Part shown: positions 51,527 through 59,748 of the stretch, one piece after another
How the letters are laid out: every line of letters starts with the position of its first letter
Numbering within the stretch: the first letter of the stretch is position 1
Source of the DNA: G963663315 sp965214205
Lineage (GTDB): Bacteria > Pseudomonadota > Gammaproteobacteria > Arenicellales > Poriferihabitantaceae
Direction: 5' to 3'
Length of the DNA stretch: 64,000 nucleotides
Assembly (NCBI GenBank): GCA_965214205.1
Contig: OZ243941.1
Coordinates: forward strand, 1,178,001 to 1,242,000
The notes under the pieces: generated by a model
The model's database searches: none
Told to the model about the DNA's origin: nothing
The model's input: the letters and a program-made list of their open reading frames with translations, nothing else
Position numbers and translations under genes: made by a program

Positions 51527-52423
51527 TTAATCAAACGAAACCCCTGACTGGTGGATGAAATTGGCATCCAGCAGTTCTTCATGTTGCGGCCACCACATGT
51601 CCTCAGGCGGATGGCTGAATATCTTCTGTAAAAACGATTCTGTAATTCCCTGTGCCCTGAACAGGGCAATATCTTTCTCCTGCTCTTCTTTCAGATCAAA
51701 GTTCGGGTGAACCGTGAATGTCTGGTACTGATGGAATCCGAGCCTGGCATTCGCTCCCAGGGCACGTCTGACGCCTGCGGCAAATGCCGTGGCGCAGGCA
51801 GACATACAGTGATCCAGGCTATAGGTGTTCAATCCATTTTCCCGGATTACTCTGGCCAGTCCGCGACCTTCTGATATTCGTCCGCCGTCACTGTCCAGAA
51901 TCACTCCGGTAATTTGTGGATGCTGTTCGACAAACTCAGAGAACCGTCGGGTGATTCCGGGCTGTACGGGTCCTCTCAAATGCACGACTGTGCCCTGATT
52001 GGTCAGTTCAAACGTATATTTCGGTGCAATCTCGTAACCCTTGTGCGGGTGCAGGCTCTGTCGGTATTCCTGCAATGACTGGTAGCTGGAAAATGTCGAT
52101 GCCAGAGTGGCTATGATACTCAACACTACAATTCCCTGGACGACGGTGATCCAGATTCTGTCGATACCTTGTTGCAGAGACTTGTCGCAGGCACGCAAGA
52201 CTCCGATGGCCTGCCACGGATAGATAATCAGCCGGACGAAGATCGAAAAGATCAGTACCGCCGCGCTGACCACGGTCTCGCCGTAAAGGAAGGGCGGGTA
52301 GATGAATCTTTCCAGGAAATTCAGTATGAAAAACAATAAGACCAGATTGACCAGGCAGGCATGGGCCAACGGCAAGTCGCCTCGCCAATGACGCTTTACG
52401 TAATTAATAAAACCAAAATTCAT
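51527..52423 (-). CDS. membrane-anchored ClpP/crotonase-fold protein
   Basis: This 298-residue protein has an N-terminal part with about three membrane helices (residues 15-110), beginning with NYVKRHWRGDLPLAHACLVN, which resembles a conserved domain of other bacterial membrane proteins. A C-terminal ClpP-like domain follows. The sequence VILDSDGGRISEGRGLARVI is the ClpP/SppA-like oxyanion loop, and HCMSACATAFAAG supplies a candidate nucleophilic serine. It could be a membrane-bound protease or a non-catalytic relative. I prefer the ATG at 52423; a GTG at 52435 touching the upstream PLP-enzyme stop is possible. Substrate is unknown. Confidence 0.7.
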   Translation of the reverse strand: MNFGFINYVKRHWRGDLPLAHACLVNLVLLFFILNFLERFIYPPFLYGETVVSAAVLIFSIFVRLIIYPWQAIGVLRACDKSLQQGIDRIWITVVQGIVVLSIIATLASTFSSYQSLQEYRQSLHPHKGYEIAPKYTFELTNQGTVVHLRGPVQPGITRRFSEFVEQHPQITGVILDSDGGRISEGRGLARVIRENGLNTYSLDHCMSACATAFAAGVRRALGANARLGFHQYQTFTVHPNFDLKEEQEKDIALFRAQGITESFLQKIFSHPPEDMWWPQHEELLDANFIHQSGVSFD

Positions 52424-52434
52424 ACCTTGAAACA

Positions 52435-53922
52435 CTATCCGGCCGCGACCCGTTGATTAAATTCATGGATCAATCGGTCCCATTCGCTTTGCTGCCCGGA
52501 AATGTCGTCCCAGAAGGACTGGTTTCTCCTCAAATTGAAATCCTCAACCGGAATTCCCCGTTGCTCGACCCAGGTATAGTAGCCGAGATTGAAAATACGT
52601 TGTTTGTCGCCCGAGGAAAGCTCGAGCACATGGGCCGGTTCGCATCCTGACAGGGTGCGGCCGAACACTTCGGCAGCCTGTGTTTCGCCGAACTGGCCGT
52701 TGAAGTATTGTTGTCTGGTGTGTTCGATTTCGCTGGCATAGAGTCGAGCGCCGTCCGTCGCGATGCAGATGATGATGTCGTTGCCGCTGAGGTCCTGATG
52801 ACGGGCCATCTTGATGGCGGTCTGGATGTTCGCCAGACCCGACAGCCCGATGTGGCTGAACTGCATGAGCAACGGTTCGGAAACCCCGCTCCGCTCCGCC
52901 GTAAACCGGAGCCCCTCACGGGTGTTGAACAGCATATTCATCAGGTCGGGGCCGGAATCTGAAATGCCGACCACATAGTCCATGTTCAGGACATTGTGTA
53001 TCAGCGGGATATGCTTGTCGCCAATGCCCTGTATGCGGTGTTCCCCGTAACCGTTGTTGAGCATGGTGGGGCATTCGAGAGGCTCTGTCGCAATGATGTT
53101 CGAACCGAACCTTTCCTTCAGATAATCACCAGCGGCGATTGTGCCGGCAGACCCGGTTCCGGCTACCAGTCCATACAGCCGGTCTCCCTTCCTGGCCAAC
53201 TGTTCATACAGCCTGCCCAGTGAAGGGCCAGTTACATTTCTGTGGCACAGATAATTCGCGAATTCGCTGAACTGGTTCAGAATCACATTGGAAGGGTCCC
53301 GGGAGAGGGCGTCGCAGGCGTCATAAATTTCCTTGACGTTACTCTCCGAGCCGGTCGTTCGGATAATGTCCTGTTCCGGTTGCAGGGTCCATTGCTGCAG
53401 CCAGTCGAATCTTTCCTGACTCATCTGTTCGGGCAATACCGCTACCCCGCGGCAACCCAGAATTCGGGAAATTGCGATGCCGCCCCGGCAGTAGTTCCCG
53501 GTTGACGGCCAGATTGCCCGGTTGTTCACCGGGTCCATACCGCCGGTGACCAGTCGGGTTACCAGACAGGCATAAGCGGCCAGTACCTTGTGCGCCGCAA
53601 TCATCGGGAAGGTGTCGCCGATTGCCACCACGATCCGCGCCCGGACACCGCTCAGTCCGGTGGGGATTTCCAGCCAGGTGGGCGATGGCAGTATCCGGCT
53701 GCCCTGATGATCGTTGAACCAGTGAATGCGGAACAGGTTCAGCGGGTCGGCCTGATCCACGGGGACGCTCCGCAGTTTATCCAGGATGTCCGCCGGAATT
53801 TTGGCGGGATTCACGAGTTCAGCGAAAGTCGGCAGTACGATGCGATGCTCGCGGGCATGCGCAATTGACCGGTCCAGAATATCCAGATCGTGCACTACGG
53901 GTTTGATGAGCAGTTCTGACAT
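52435..53922 (-). CDS. PLP-dependent beta-family enzyme (cysteine synthase/TrpB-like fold)
   Basis: This is a fold-type II PLP enzyme of 495 residues. The likely Schiff-base lysine is in IAAHKVLAAY, followed by WPSTGNYCRGGIAISRILG (substrate carboxylate loop) and LVAGTGSAGTIAAGDYL (PLP-phosphate glycine loop). The order and spacing match the cysteine-synthase superfamily. It does not carry the sequence of well-known O-acetylserine sulfhydrylase, DsdA or threonine synthase, so the reaction is open. It shares a strand with the ClpP-like gene downstream and pyrE upstream (41 bp). I do not assign a gene name. Confidence 0.75.
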   Translation of the reverse strand: MSELLIKPVVHDLDILDRSIAHAREHRIVLPTFAELVNPAKIPADILDKLRSVPVDQADPLNLFRIHWFNDHQGSRILPSPTWLEIPTGLSGVRARIVVAIGDTFPMIAAHKVLAAYACLVTRLVTGGMDPVNNRAIWPSTGNYCRGGIAISRILGCRGVAVLPEQMSQERFDWLQQWTLQPEQDIIRTTGSESNVKEIYDACDALSRDPSNVILNQFSEFANYLCHRNVTGPSLGRLYEQLARKGDRLYGLVAGTGSAGTIAAGDYLKERFGSNIIATEPLECPTMLNNGYGEHRIQGIGDKHIPLIHNVLNMDYVVGISDSGPDLMNMLFNTREGLRFTAERSGVSEPLLMQFSHIGLSGLANIQTAIKMARHQDLSGNDIIICIATDGARLYASEIEHTRQQYFNGQFGETQAAEVFGRTLSGCEPAHVLELSSGDKQRIFNLGYYTWVEQRGIPVEDFNLRRNQSFWDDISGQQSEWDRLIHEFNQRVAAG

Positions 53923-53963
53923 GGATTTCTCCAGGGTGACGGGGTCTCAGGGGGCGCGGCCCA

Positions 53964-54620
53964 TTACGCGCCTGCGGCCGCGCCATAGGTGTCCCGATAG
54001 CGCGATATCTCTTCAAAATGAGTTCTGAATTTCGGGTTTTCCCGCAGAAAAGCGATCAGGTCTTCCAGTCTGAGCAAGGCATACACCGGTATCCGGCATT
54101 CTCGTTCGATCATCTGTACGGCCGAAAGATTGCCGTTGACCATGGTCTCCTGCCGATCCAGGGCGATGACCAGCGCGCGGGGCGCGGCTCCGGCGGCGCG
54201 GATCCGTTCAATGGATTCGACCACGGAAGTTCCGGCCGTAATGACGTCGTCCAGGATCACCACATTCCCTCGCAGCCCGGCGCCCACGATATTTCCACCC
54301 TCGCCATGGTCTTTTTTCTCTTTGCGGTTGAATGCGTAGTCAACGCTGGCGCCGTGATACTGCGCCAGTTGCACGGCGGTCGCGGCTACCAGCGGGATTC
54401 CCTTGTAGGCCGGGCCATACAGCATATAGTCATGCGTTATCTTTTCCGACAACAACCGGGCATAAGATCTGGCTATGCGGGCAAGCAGGCCGCCATTATT
54501 GAATAATCCGGCATTGAAAAAATATGGGCTTTCCCTCCCTGATTTGAGTGTATACTCCCCAAACCTCAAAATATCGTTTTCAATACAGGTTTGCAGGAGT
54601 TCGATCTGGTATGACTTCAT
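53964..54620 (-). CDS. pyrE: orotate phosphoribosyltransferase
   Basis: This enzyme makes orotidine 5'-phosphate from orotate and PRPP, the step before PyrF. The 218-residue protein has the PRPP-binding motif VVILDDVITAGTSVVES and the catalytic loop RKEKKDHGEGG. The ATG at 54620 fits the family start (MKSYQIELLQTCIENDILRFG); the upstream frame to 54704 is not used. A perfect minus-strand TATAAT (54672-54667) could be its -10. Confidence 0.95.
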   Translation of the reverse strand: MKSYQIELLQTCIENDILRFGEYTLKSGRESPYFFNAGLFNNGGLLARIARSYARLLSEKITHDYMLYGPAYKGIPLVAATAVQLAQYHGASVDYAFNRKEKKDHGEGGNIVGAGLRGNVVILDDVITAGTSVVESIERIRAAGAAPRALVIALDRQETMVNGNLSAVQMIERECRIPVYALLRLEDLIAFLRENPKFRTHFEEISRYRDTYGAAAGA

Positions 54621-54740
54621 GTTTTGAGTCTGATCGCGAAATCCCCGCTTGTTTTCAAGTCTGGATATTATACAGGTCTGACTGACCGGGCGGGATTTTA
54701 TCAAAACCCTGATACTTCGATACGGCTATGGAGATAAACC

Positions 54741-56324
54741 GTGACTGACGCCGCAGAGCATCCGGTTTCCGACATACGGTGGACGGAGACATTGAGGTCA
54801 TTCGCCCATCCGCGAGTGATTACGATGTTGTTTTTCGGGTTCTCGGCGGGGTTGCCGCTGATGCTGATATTCTCTTCGTTGTCGCTGTGGCTCAGAGAAG
54901 CGGGAATCGAACGTTCTGTGGTCACCCTGTTCAGTTGGGCCGCGCTCGGCTATTCATTCAAGTTCATCTGGGCGCCGCTGGTCGATTCTCTGCCGGTACC
55001 CGGACTTACGCATAAACTGGGCAGGCGCCGAAGCTGGATCCTGCTCGCGCAATTAATGGTTGTCCTGTCGATCTCCCTGATGGCGTTACAGGACCCGTCA
55101 TCAGGTGGCAGCAGCCTGACTTATATGGCAGTTGCCGCGGTGTTGCTCGGGTTTTCTTCGGCTACCCAGGACATTGTCATTGACGCCTACCGCATCGAGT
55201 CGGCGGAAATAAAACTCCAGGCGTTGATGTCGTCCACGTACATCGCGGGATATCGGATTGGAATGCTGGTCGCCGGCGCCGGGGCGCTTTATCTGGCGAG
55301 CTGGTTCGGTTCCACCTCCGGGGAGTACCTCTATACGGCGTGGAAATTCACCTACTTCGCGATGGCCGCCTTTATGCTGATCGGGATTGTGACTACATTG
55401 CTGATTCCTGAGCCCGCTGACCATTCAGGTCGCGCTCACCAGGATGGAGAAAACGCTGGGGGGAATCAGATGGATGAAAAACTTCATGTTCTGGCTCTGT
55501 TCATCTGCTGTGTTATCGCTTTTATTTTCACCTACCGGATTTCGTCAGATCTCGCGTCCCGCTCCAGCGCCGCATTGCAGTCGATTCTGCATAACCGGGC
55601 GATTGCCGGTATCGTAGTTGAATTTGCCAGGTTGGTAACGGGCGCCCTGGTCGCCGCCGGTGTCGCAATGTCACTGGTCAGACTGAATATTGTAAAAGGG
55701 GACGGGATGAACACGCTTTATCTCAAACCCGTACAGGACTTCTTCCAGCGATACGGGCTGTACAGCGCCATATTGCTGCTTGCTCTGGTCGGGCTGTATC
55801 GAATCTCGGATATCGTTCTGGGTGTGATCGCGAATGTGTTTTATCAGGACATCGGATATTCGAAAATCGAGATCGCGACAGTTTCCAAGGTGTTCGGTCT
55901 GATCATGACTCTGCTTGGCGGGTTCCTCGGCGGGGTACTGGCGATCCGGTTTGGTGTAATCCGGATTCTCCTGCTCGGCGCCATCCTGTCCGCCTTTACC
56001 AATCTGTTGTTCCTGCTGCTGGCGCGTATCGGTTACGACATGAACTGGCTGTACATTGTGATTGGCGCAGATAATTTAAGCGCCGGAATTGCGACAGCTT
56101 CCTTTGTCGCCTTTTTATCGGCTTTGACCAACATCAAATTCACTGCCATGCAGTTTGCCATTTTCACATCGGTGATGACTCTTATCCCGAAGATGCTGGG
56201 TGGATATTCGGGGGCAATGGTCGATACGCTCGGCTATTCGCAGTTCTTCATTATCACGACTCTGCTCGGCATTCCGGTGATACTCCTGATTTTGTTTCTG
56301 TCACGGGACTCCAGGTTTTCCTGA
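54741..56324 (+). CDS. ampG: AmpG-family muropeptide MFS permease
   Basis: This permease imports anhydromuropeptides from the periplasm for cell-wall recycling. The 527-residue protein has the MFS fold, with the AmpG-type segments FFGFSAGLPLMLIFSSLSLW and SSATQDIVIDAYRIES. A long cytoplasmic loop (about 230-250) separates the halves, and the second half carries extra hydrophobic segments. It starts with GTG after a GGAG ribosome site and is divergent from pyrE. It pairs logically with the MltD-like transglycosylase in this window. Some related MFS proteins have other cargo, so this is a strong family assignment, not proof. Confidence 0.85.
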   Translation: MTDAAEHPVSDIRWTETLRSFAHPRVITMLFFGFSAGLPLMLIFSSLSLWLREAGIERSVVTLFSWAALGYSFKFIWAPLVDSLPVPGLTHKLGRRRSWILLAQLMVVLSISLMALQDPSSGGSSLTYMAVAAVLLGFSSATQDIVIDAYRIESAEIKLQALMSSTYIAGYRIGMLVAGAGALYLASWFGSTSGEYLYTAWKFTYFAMAAFMLIGIVTTLLIPEPADHSGRAHQDGENAGGNQMDEKLHVLALFICCVIAFIFTYRISSDLASRSSAALQSILHNRAIAGIVVEFARLVTGALVAAGVAMSLVRLNIVKGDGMNTLYLKPVQDFFQRYGLYSAILLLALVGLYRISDIVLGVIANVFYQDIGYSKIEIATVSKVFGLIMTLLGGFLGGVLAIRFGVIRILLLGAILSAFTNLLFLLLARIGYDMNWLYIVIGADNLSAGIATASFVAFLSALTNIKFTAMQFAIFTSVMTLIPKMLGGYSGAMVDTLGYSQFFIITTLLGIPVILLILFLSRDSRFS

Positions 56325-56352
56325 TCGGCTGCGGTTCTAAACCTGACGGCCC

Positions 56353-56925
56353 TCAAATCAGCAGGCCGCGACCCAGGTCGGTCAGTGGGTGAACGACCAG
56401 ACGCTGTACCAGATTCAATACCAGCAACGCCAGAATCGGGGTCAGGTCAATACCTGAAATTGCGGGAATCAGTTGTCGGAATGGCCGCAGGATGGGTTCA
56501 CTCATGCTCGATACCAGCCAGGCTGCCGGATGTCTCGACATCGGCGCCACCCAGCTCAATACCGCGCTGGCGAGAATGATGATGATCAATATCCAGATCA
56601 ATGTATTGATGGATTCGCCGAGCGCGAGCGCAAATGCGCCGGCGGGATTGGTCGGGTACCCGGAAACGTACAACAGCAGCATGGTTTTAGCGAAAGCGGT
56701 CAGCAGGATGAGCGCGATGGTCGCCAGATCAATACCGAACAGTCCGGGTATGAATCTGTGGAGGATCTGCAGCGGAAGACGTGTGGCGCTGATCACAAGC
56801 TGACAGAGCGGATTCCTGGAATCCGACCGGAAAAGCTGGAACAGGAATCGCAAAATCGCGATGATCAGGTAGAAACCGAGGATGGTTTCGATGGTAAAGC
56901 TGAGTGCGTTCTGTATATAGGGCAT
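56353..56925 (-). CDS. yggT: YggT-family integral membrane protein
   Basis: This small inner-membrane protein, 190 residues, contains two YggT repeats. Each has a helix pair and a conserved segment such as ESINTLIWILIIIILASAVLSW. The family is linked to osmotic stress and cell shape, but function is not settled. It follows proC with no gap (stop 56926, start 56925), giving the conserved yggS-proC-yggT order seen across gammaproteobacteria. Confidence 0.9.
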   Translation of the reverse strand: MPYIQNALSFTIETILGFYLIIAILRFLFQLFRSDSRNPLCQLVISATRLPLQILHRFIPGLFGIDLATIALILLTAFAKTMLLLYVSGYPTNPAGAFALALGESINTLIWILIIIILASAVLSWVAPMSRHPAAWLVSSMSEPILRPFRQLIPAISGIDLTPILALLVLNLVQRLVVHPLTDLGRGLLI

Positions 56926-57765
56926 TTAGGTCTCTCCCAGCGCGTCCGCCAGTTCATTGGATTTTTCAATGGCCGCCTGGATTCCATCCGTTATGATCCG
57001 GTCGATTCCGTCTCCCTCCATGGAGGACAGGGCGGCCTGAGTGGTTCCTCCGGGCGAAGTGACTTGCCGACGAAGCTGGTCCGGCGGATATTCACTGGCC
57101 AGAGCCAGTCTGGCGGCTCCCAGGGCGGTTTCAAGAACCAGTGTGCGAGCAGCCTGTTCGTCCAGTCCGTTGTTTCTCGCCGAGGCGATCATGATTTCCA
57201 TCAGTTTGAAGTAATAAGCCGGGCCGCTGCCGGAGATACCCGTTACGACATCGATATCGCGCTCACTTTCGACCCGCACCACCGGGCCGACGGATTGCAT
57301 CACGGATTGCGCGGCCAACCGTTGCGGTTCGGTCGTCCGGGGGTTCGCCAGCATTGCGGTTACGCCGCTGCCGACCAGAGCGGGCGTGTTCGGCATTGCC
57401 CGCACAACCGGCAACTCCGCGCCGGTCCAGCGGATGATGTCGGCGATCCGGATACCGGCGGCAATCGACAGGACCAGAGGCTGGTTCGTTCTTAACAGGT
57501 GATTGACCGAGGAGACGGCCTGTTGCATCATTTGCGGCTTGACCGCGAAAATGATGATTCCGCCGTTCTGTACACAGGAGGGATTGTCCCCGTATACCTG
57601 AACGCCGAATTGCTGTTGCAGCCGGATTCGCTGATCTTCCATCGGGTCGGAAACATGGATCTGATCCGCCGCCCGGCCGGATGCGACCAGCCCGCCTATG
57701 ATGCTGCGCGCCATGTTGCCGCCGCCGACAAACGAGATCATCTGGTTTTCTGTGGTCTGATTCAT
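56926..57765 (-). CDS. proC: pyrroline-5-carboxylate reductase
   Basis: This enzyme makes L-proline from pyrroline-5-carboxylate with NAD(P)H. The N-terminal dinucleotide fold begins FVGGGNMARSIIGGLVASG (near 11-29). The C-terminal signature SGSGPAYYF and the conserved VTSPGGTTQAAL are present. Length, 279 residues, is typical. It lies between yggS (42 bp upstream) and yggT (adjacent). Confidence 0.95.
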   Translation of the reverse strand: MNQTTENQMISFVGGGNMARSIIGGLVASGRAADQIHVSDPMEDQRIRLQQQFGVQVYGDNPSCVQNGGIIIFAVKPQMMQQAVSSVNHLLRTNQPLVLSIAAGIRIADIIRWTGAELPVVRAMPNTPALVGSGVTAMLANPRTTEPQRLAAQSVMQSVGPVVRVESERDIDVVTGISGSGPAYYFKLMEIMIASARNNGLDEQAARTLVLETALGAARLALASEYPPDQLRRQVTSPGGTTQAALSSMEGDGIDRIITDGIQAAIEKSNELADALGET

Positions 57766-57807
57766 AATCCTGGGTCTTTGGGCCCCCTGAGTCCAGTGAA
57801 GTTTACG

Positions 57808-58527
57808 CTACTGCGGCCGTGGCCCGAAGATGGCCGTGCCAATCCTGAGTTGGGTAGCGCCCTCCGCGATGGCCGCCTCCATATCCGCCGTCATGCCCAT
57901 CGACAGTTGATCGAGGTGATGCCCTTTCTCGTTCAGGTATTCCAAATGCTCCCGGCACCGGGCAAACACGGCGCGCTGCTTTTCGAAATCCGGTTCCGGT
58001 TTCGGGATGATCATCAAACCGCGCAGCCTGAGGTTGGGCAGCGCTTCGATATGATCGGCGAGTTTCCCGGATTCACACACACCGATGCCGGACTTGGATT
58101 CTTCCTGTTGCAGATTCAACTGGATCAGTACATTGAGCGGTTCTGATCCGATTCTGTAGCGGTCCAACCGGTCGGCCACCTTGGTCGATTCAATGGTATG
58201 CACCCAGTCGAATTTCTCGGCGATCATCCTGCTTTTTCTGCTTTGTATATGTCCGATGAAATGCCAGCGGGGTAATCGGGCAATTCCATTTTGGGCGCAA
58301 TATTGGGCAACCTGGTCTATTTTCTCCACTCCTTCCTGCAGAAAATTCTCGGCAAAGTCGATGTGCGCGTTTTCCAGCAATGCGATGATTTTCTCTGTCG
58401 GCTGCCGCTTGCTGACCGCGATCAGTGATATTGAATCAGGTGGGCGCTGGTGCTTTTGTGCGCACCGGTCCATTCGTTCCCGGGTTTGTCGATAGCGTTG
58501 CAGAAGTGAATTTTCTTCGCTTGTCAT
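57808..58527 (-). CDS. yggS: PLP homeostasis protein YggS/PROSC
   Basis: This is a single-domain PLP-binding TIM barrel, 239 residues, that controls the free PLP pool. The PLP lysine is K40 (LIAVSKRQPTEK), and WHFIGHIQSRKSR and the C-terminal MGMTADMEAAIAEGATQLRIG are diagnostic. It heads the operon yggS-proC-yggT and is divergent from argC. Confidence 0.95.
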   Translation of the reverse strand: MTSEENSLLQRYRQTRERMDRCAQKHQRPPDSISLIAVSKRQPTEKIIALLENAHIDFAENFLQEGVEKIDQVAQYCAQNGIARLPRWHFIGHIQSRKSRMIAEKFDWVHTIESTKVADRLDRYRIGSEPLNVLIQLNLQQEESKSGIGVCESGKLADHIEALPNLRLRGLMIIPKPEPDFEKQRAVFARCREHLEYLNEKGHHLDQLSMGMTADMEAAIAEGATQLRIGTAIFGPRPQ

Positions 58528-58664
58528 CGCAGTCGTCTGGTTGCGGATCGTTGTCGTGAACAGGTTGTATGGATTGTATCAGACCGGATGCGCCGGGATA
58601 TGATATTATCGGCTTCGTTAAACGGATCGACCTATGGCTCTCGAATACACGCTGGACACCCCCT

Positions 58665-59729
58665 GTGGAGACTGATCACCAACCCCTGGATGTCGGAATT
58701 ATCGGCGGCGCCGGTTATACCGGGATGGAACTGCTGCGGTTGCTGGCATTCCATCTCCGGGCCAATGTGTCGGTCATCACCTCCCGCGAGGAAGCCGGGA
58801 CCCCTGTCACCGAATTGTTTCCTCCCCTGCGGGGGAGCTGTGACCTTGTTTTCACCGACCCCGCCGAAGCGGATCTGACCGCCTGCGACCTGGTGTTCAG
58901 CGCGACTCCCGGTGGAGTGGCGATGAAGCATGCCCGGTCGTTGATGGAAAGCAACGTCAAATTGATTGATTTATCCGCGGATTTCCGTATCCGGGATGTG
59001 GCCGTCTGGGAGCATTGGTATGGACTCAAACACGCTTGCCCGGACCTGGTTGAACAGGCAGTTTACGGTTTGCCGGAAGTCCATCGGGAGTCGATCAAAA
59101 CCGCTCGGCTGATCGCCAACCCCGGATGTTACCCGACGGCCATTCTACTGGGGTTTCTGCCGCTGATTGAAAACCGGCTGATTGATGTCACTACCCTGAT
59201 CGCCGATGCCAAGTCCGGTGTCTCCGGCGCGGGTCGGGGATTGAGTCGGGCAACCGGGTTTTGTGAAGTATCGGAATCATTCAAGGCTTACTCGGCGTCG
59301 GGTCATCGTCACCTGCCGGAGATCGAACAGGGGTTGCGGGAAGTATCCGCTGATCCGGTTGAGCTGGTGTTCACCCCGCATTTGCTGCCGCTGATCCGGG
59401 GCATCCATGCGACCCTGTATGCCCGCCTGTCGGATAAGGGCGCGGCGCTGGACCTGGATCAGATCCAGCGGATTTTTGTCGAGCGCTACCGGCATGAACC
59501 GTTTGTCGATGTGCTGGAGCCGGGCTCGCATCCGGATACGCGTAGCGTTCGCGGGTCGAATCACTGCCGGTTGGCGATTCACCGACCGCAGGGCGGCGAC
59601 ACCATCGTGGTCCTGGCGGTGGAAGACAATCTGGTAAAGGGCGCCGCCGGTCAGGCCATCCAGAACATGAATCTGATGTCAGGATTCGAAGAAACCACCG
59701 GCCTTGAGGGCATCGCGCTGGTCCCTTAA
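58665..59729 (+). CDS. argC: N-acetyl-gamma-glutamyl-phosphate reductase
   Basis: This enzyme performs the third step of arginine synthesis. The NADP fold GIIGGAGYTGMELLRLL lies near residues 11-27. The catalytic cysteine is in IANPGCYPTAILLG, and the SGAGRGLSR loop and GHRHLPEIEQGL complete the signature. The frame is open from 58569, but the homologous start is near the GTG at 58665 (METDHQPLDVGIIGG). No perfect ribosome site is seen, so the exact start is uncertain. A small out-of-frame peptide reading MALEYTLDTPCGD precedes it, probably by chance. Confidence 0.93.
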   Translation: METDHQPLDVGIIGGAGYTGMELLRLLAFHLRANVSVITSREEAGTPVTELFPPLRGSCDLVFTDPAEADLTACDLVFSATPGGVAMKHARSLMESNVKLIDLSADFRIRDVAVWEHWYGLKHACPDLVEQAVYGLPEVHRESIKTARLIANPGCYPTAILLGFLPLIENRLIDVTTLIADAKSGVSGAGRGLSRATGFCEVSESFKAYSASGHRHLPEIEQGLREVSADPVELVFTPHLLPLIRGIHATLYARLSDKGAALDLDQIQRIFVERYRHEPFVDVLEPGSHPDTRSVRGSNHCRLAIHRPQGGDTIVVLAVEDNLVKGAAGQAIQNMNLMSGFEETTGLEGIALVP

Positions 59730-59748
59730 GCGGCGGCCGCAGCGTGAG

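Noticed and set aside
58632..58673. Short peptide MALEYTLDTPCGD before argC as a leader peptide
   Set aside because: It contains no arginine run and no attenuator hairpin is visible, so it looks like chance.
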